DNA of 64,000 bases from Leisingera caerulea DSM 24564. Lineage in GTDB: Bacteria; Pseudomonadota; Alphaproteobacteria; Rhodobacterales; Rhodobacteraceae. Positions 63,562 through 64,000 of this stretch are shown piece after piece. Numbering within the stretch: position 1 is the stretch's first letter; each line of letters begins with the position of its first letter. The DNA lies in the NCBI RefSeq assembly GCF_000473325.1, contig NZ_KI421513.1, forward strand, positions 2,241,217 to 2,305,216, given 5' to 3'. Under the pieces are notes generated by a model. The model had not been told where the DNA came from. It searched no databases and saw only the letters and a program-made list of their open reading frames with translations. The translations under genes were made by a program, and so were the position numbers.

Positions 63562-64000
63562 ATGACCGCCCAGCTGCCAGACCTGACGCCGGAGCAGATC
63601 GAAGCCCTGTTCACCCGCCACGACGGCTCTTACGCCTTTGCCCGCTGGGGGCGGCCTGTGGCGCCGATTGTGTTCGGGGTGCAGGATGAGACGCTGAAAA
63701 CCGTCAAAGGCGCCCTGGAGGCGGTGATGACGCTGGCGGGCCACCAGATGGCCGAGACCGACCCGGAGCTGGGCTCGAACCTGATGTTCTTCTTCTTCCG
63801 CGACTGGGATGAGCTGCTCGCGGTGCCGGACCTGGACCGGCTGATCCCGGGGCTGGCACCGCTGGTTGCACGGCTGAAAGAGGGCGATGCCAGCCAGTAC
63901 CGCGCGTTCCGGTTTGACGATCAGGGCGGCATCAAGGCGGCGTTTGTGTTCCTGCGGATGCAGGGCGCGATGGCGCAAATGCCAGCCGAGACGCTGGCGC
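63562..64000 (+). CDS. hypothetical protein, 3' end outside the window
   Basis: 146 residues readable without a stop from the ATG at 63562, with AGGAG before it. Starts TAQLPDLTPEQIEALFTRHDGSYAFARWGRPVAP and contains LMFFFFRDWDEL; no transmembrane segment or known motif. Its position after ruvB fits a conserved Rhodobacterales gene, but I do not recognise a function. Confidence 0.7.
   Translation, partial: MTAQLPDLTPEQIEALFTRHDGSYAFARWGRPVAPIVFGVQDETLKTVKGALEAVMTLAGHQMAETDPELGSNLMFFFFRDWDELLAVPDLDRLIPGLAPLVARLKEGDASQYRAFRFDDQGGIKAAFVFLRMQGAMAQMPAETLA

Noticed and set aside
63238..63978. 246-codon minus-strand frame at the right edge
   Set aside because: Opposite the SD-supported partial gene, with low-complexity translation.

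Overview
The window is high-GC alphaproteobacterial DNA that reads as chromosome of a marine roseobacter-group member of the Rhodobacterales. The pointers are the DUF484-xerC-transaldolase-priA neighbourhood, phosphatidylcholine synthase, a DUF1127 protein, the ruvC-ruvA-ruvB order, the tamA-tamB pair and frequent 4-bp start/stop overlaps. Genus is inferred from gene content, not from a marker gene. No rRNA, tRNA, CRISPR array, insertion sequence or prophage was seen.

1-14.7 kb (minus strand) is one biosynthetic operon. In transcription order it holds a polyketide synthase (KS-AT-KR-DH-ACP-TE), a family 2 glycosyltransferase, a non-ribosomal peptide synthetase (formyltransferase, residual condensation region, adenylation domain with an inserted luciferase-like monooxygenase, carrier domain), an Sfp/EntD-type phosphopantetheinyl transferase, and two tandem SGNH-like hydrolases, the last cut by the window edge. 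Every junction is a 4-bp overlap. By logic the synthetase starts (N-formylation; my reading of the binding pocket suggests glycine) and the polyketide synthase extends once and releases through its thioesterase. This is the most novel part of the window.

14.9-19.6 kb holds envelope polysaccharide genes: an O-antigen ligase/polymerase-like membrane protein, a WecG/TagA/CpsF glycosyltransferase and two further glycosyltransferases. With the glycosyltransferase and hydrolases of the operon, this suggests that the assembly-line product is glycosylated or attached to a surface glycan. That is inference.

19.7-25.1 kb encodes the TamA/TamB outer-membrane assembly pair. 25.1-29 kb holds a palindrome-rich intergenic region, a small winged-helix protein, a membrane protein, GAPDH, a small secreted protein and an IclR regulator. 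The regulator is divergent from a glutamine-synthetase-family ligase (29.2-30.6 kb). An orphan gcvH, a flavodoxin-fold reductase and a GFA-family zinc protein follow.

32.7-44.2 kb is mostly housekeeping: a GhrA-type reductase, an NYN-OST-HTH nuclease-like protein, TruA, YcjX/GNAT/YcjF, a group III truncated haemoglobin, an SDR-DoxX fusion with a DUF2269 protein, and IleS. 44.5-47.6 kb is a compact undescribed set: one membrane-anchored Ala/Pro-rich protein and two tandem paralogues fusing LysM to a solute-binding domain. 47.6-51.1 kb holds small hypothetical proteins, Ogt, phosphatidylcholine synthase and a GDCCVxC protein. 51.2-64 kb is housekeeping: XerC, DUF484, transaldolase, PriA, a YeeE/YedE transporter, an MFS transporter, PrmA, DUF1127 and RuvCAB, ending in a partial gene. 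Intergenic regions carry at least two families of hairpin-rich repeats.
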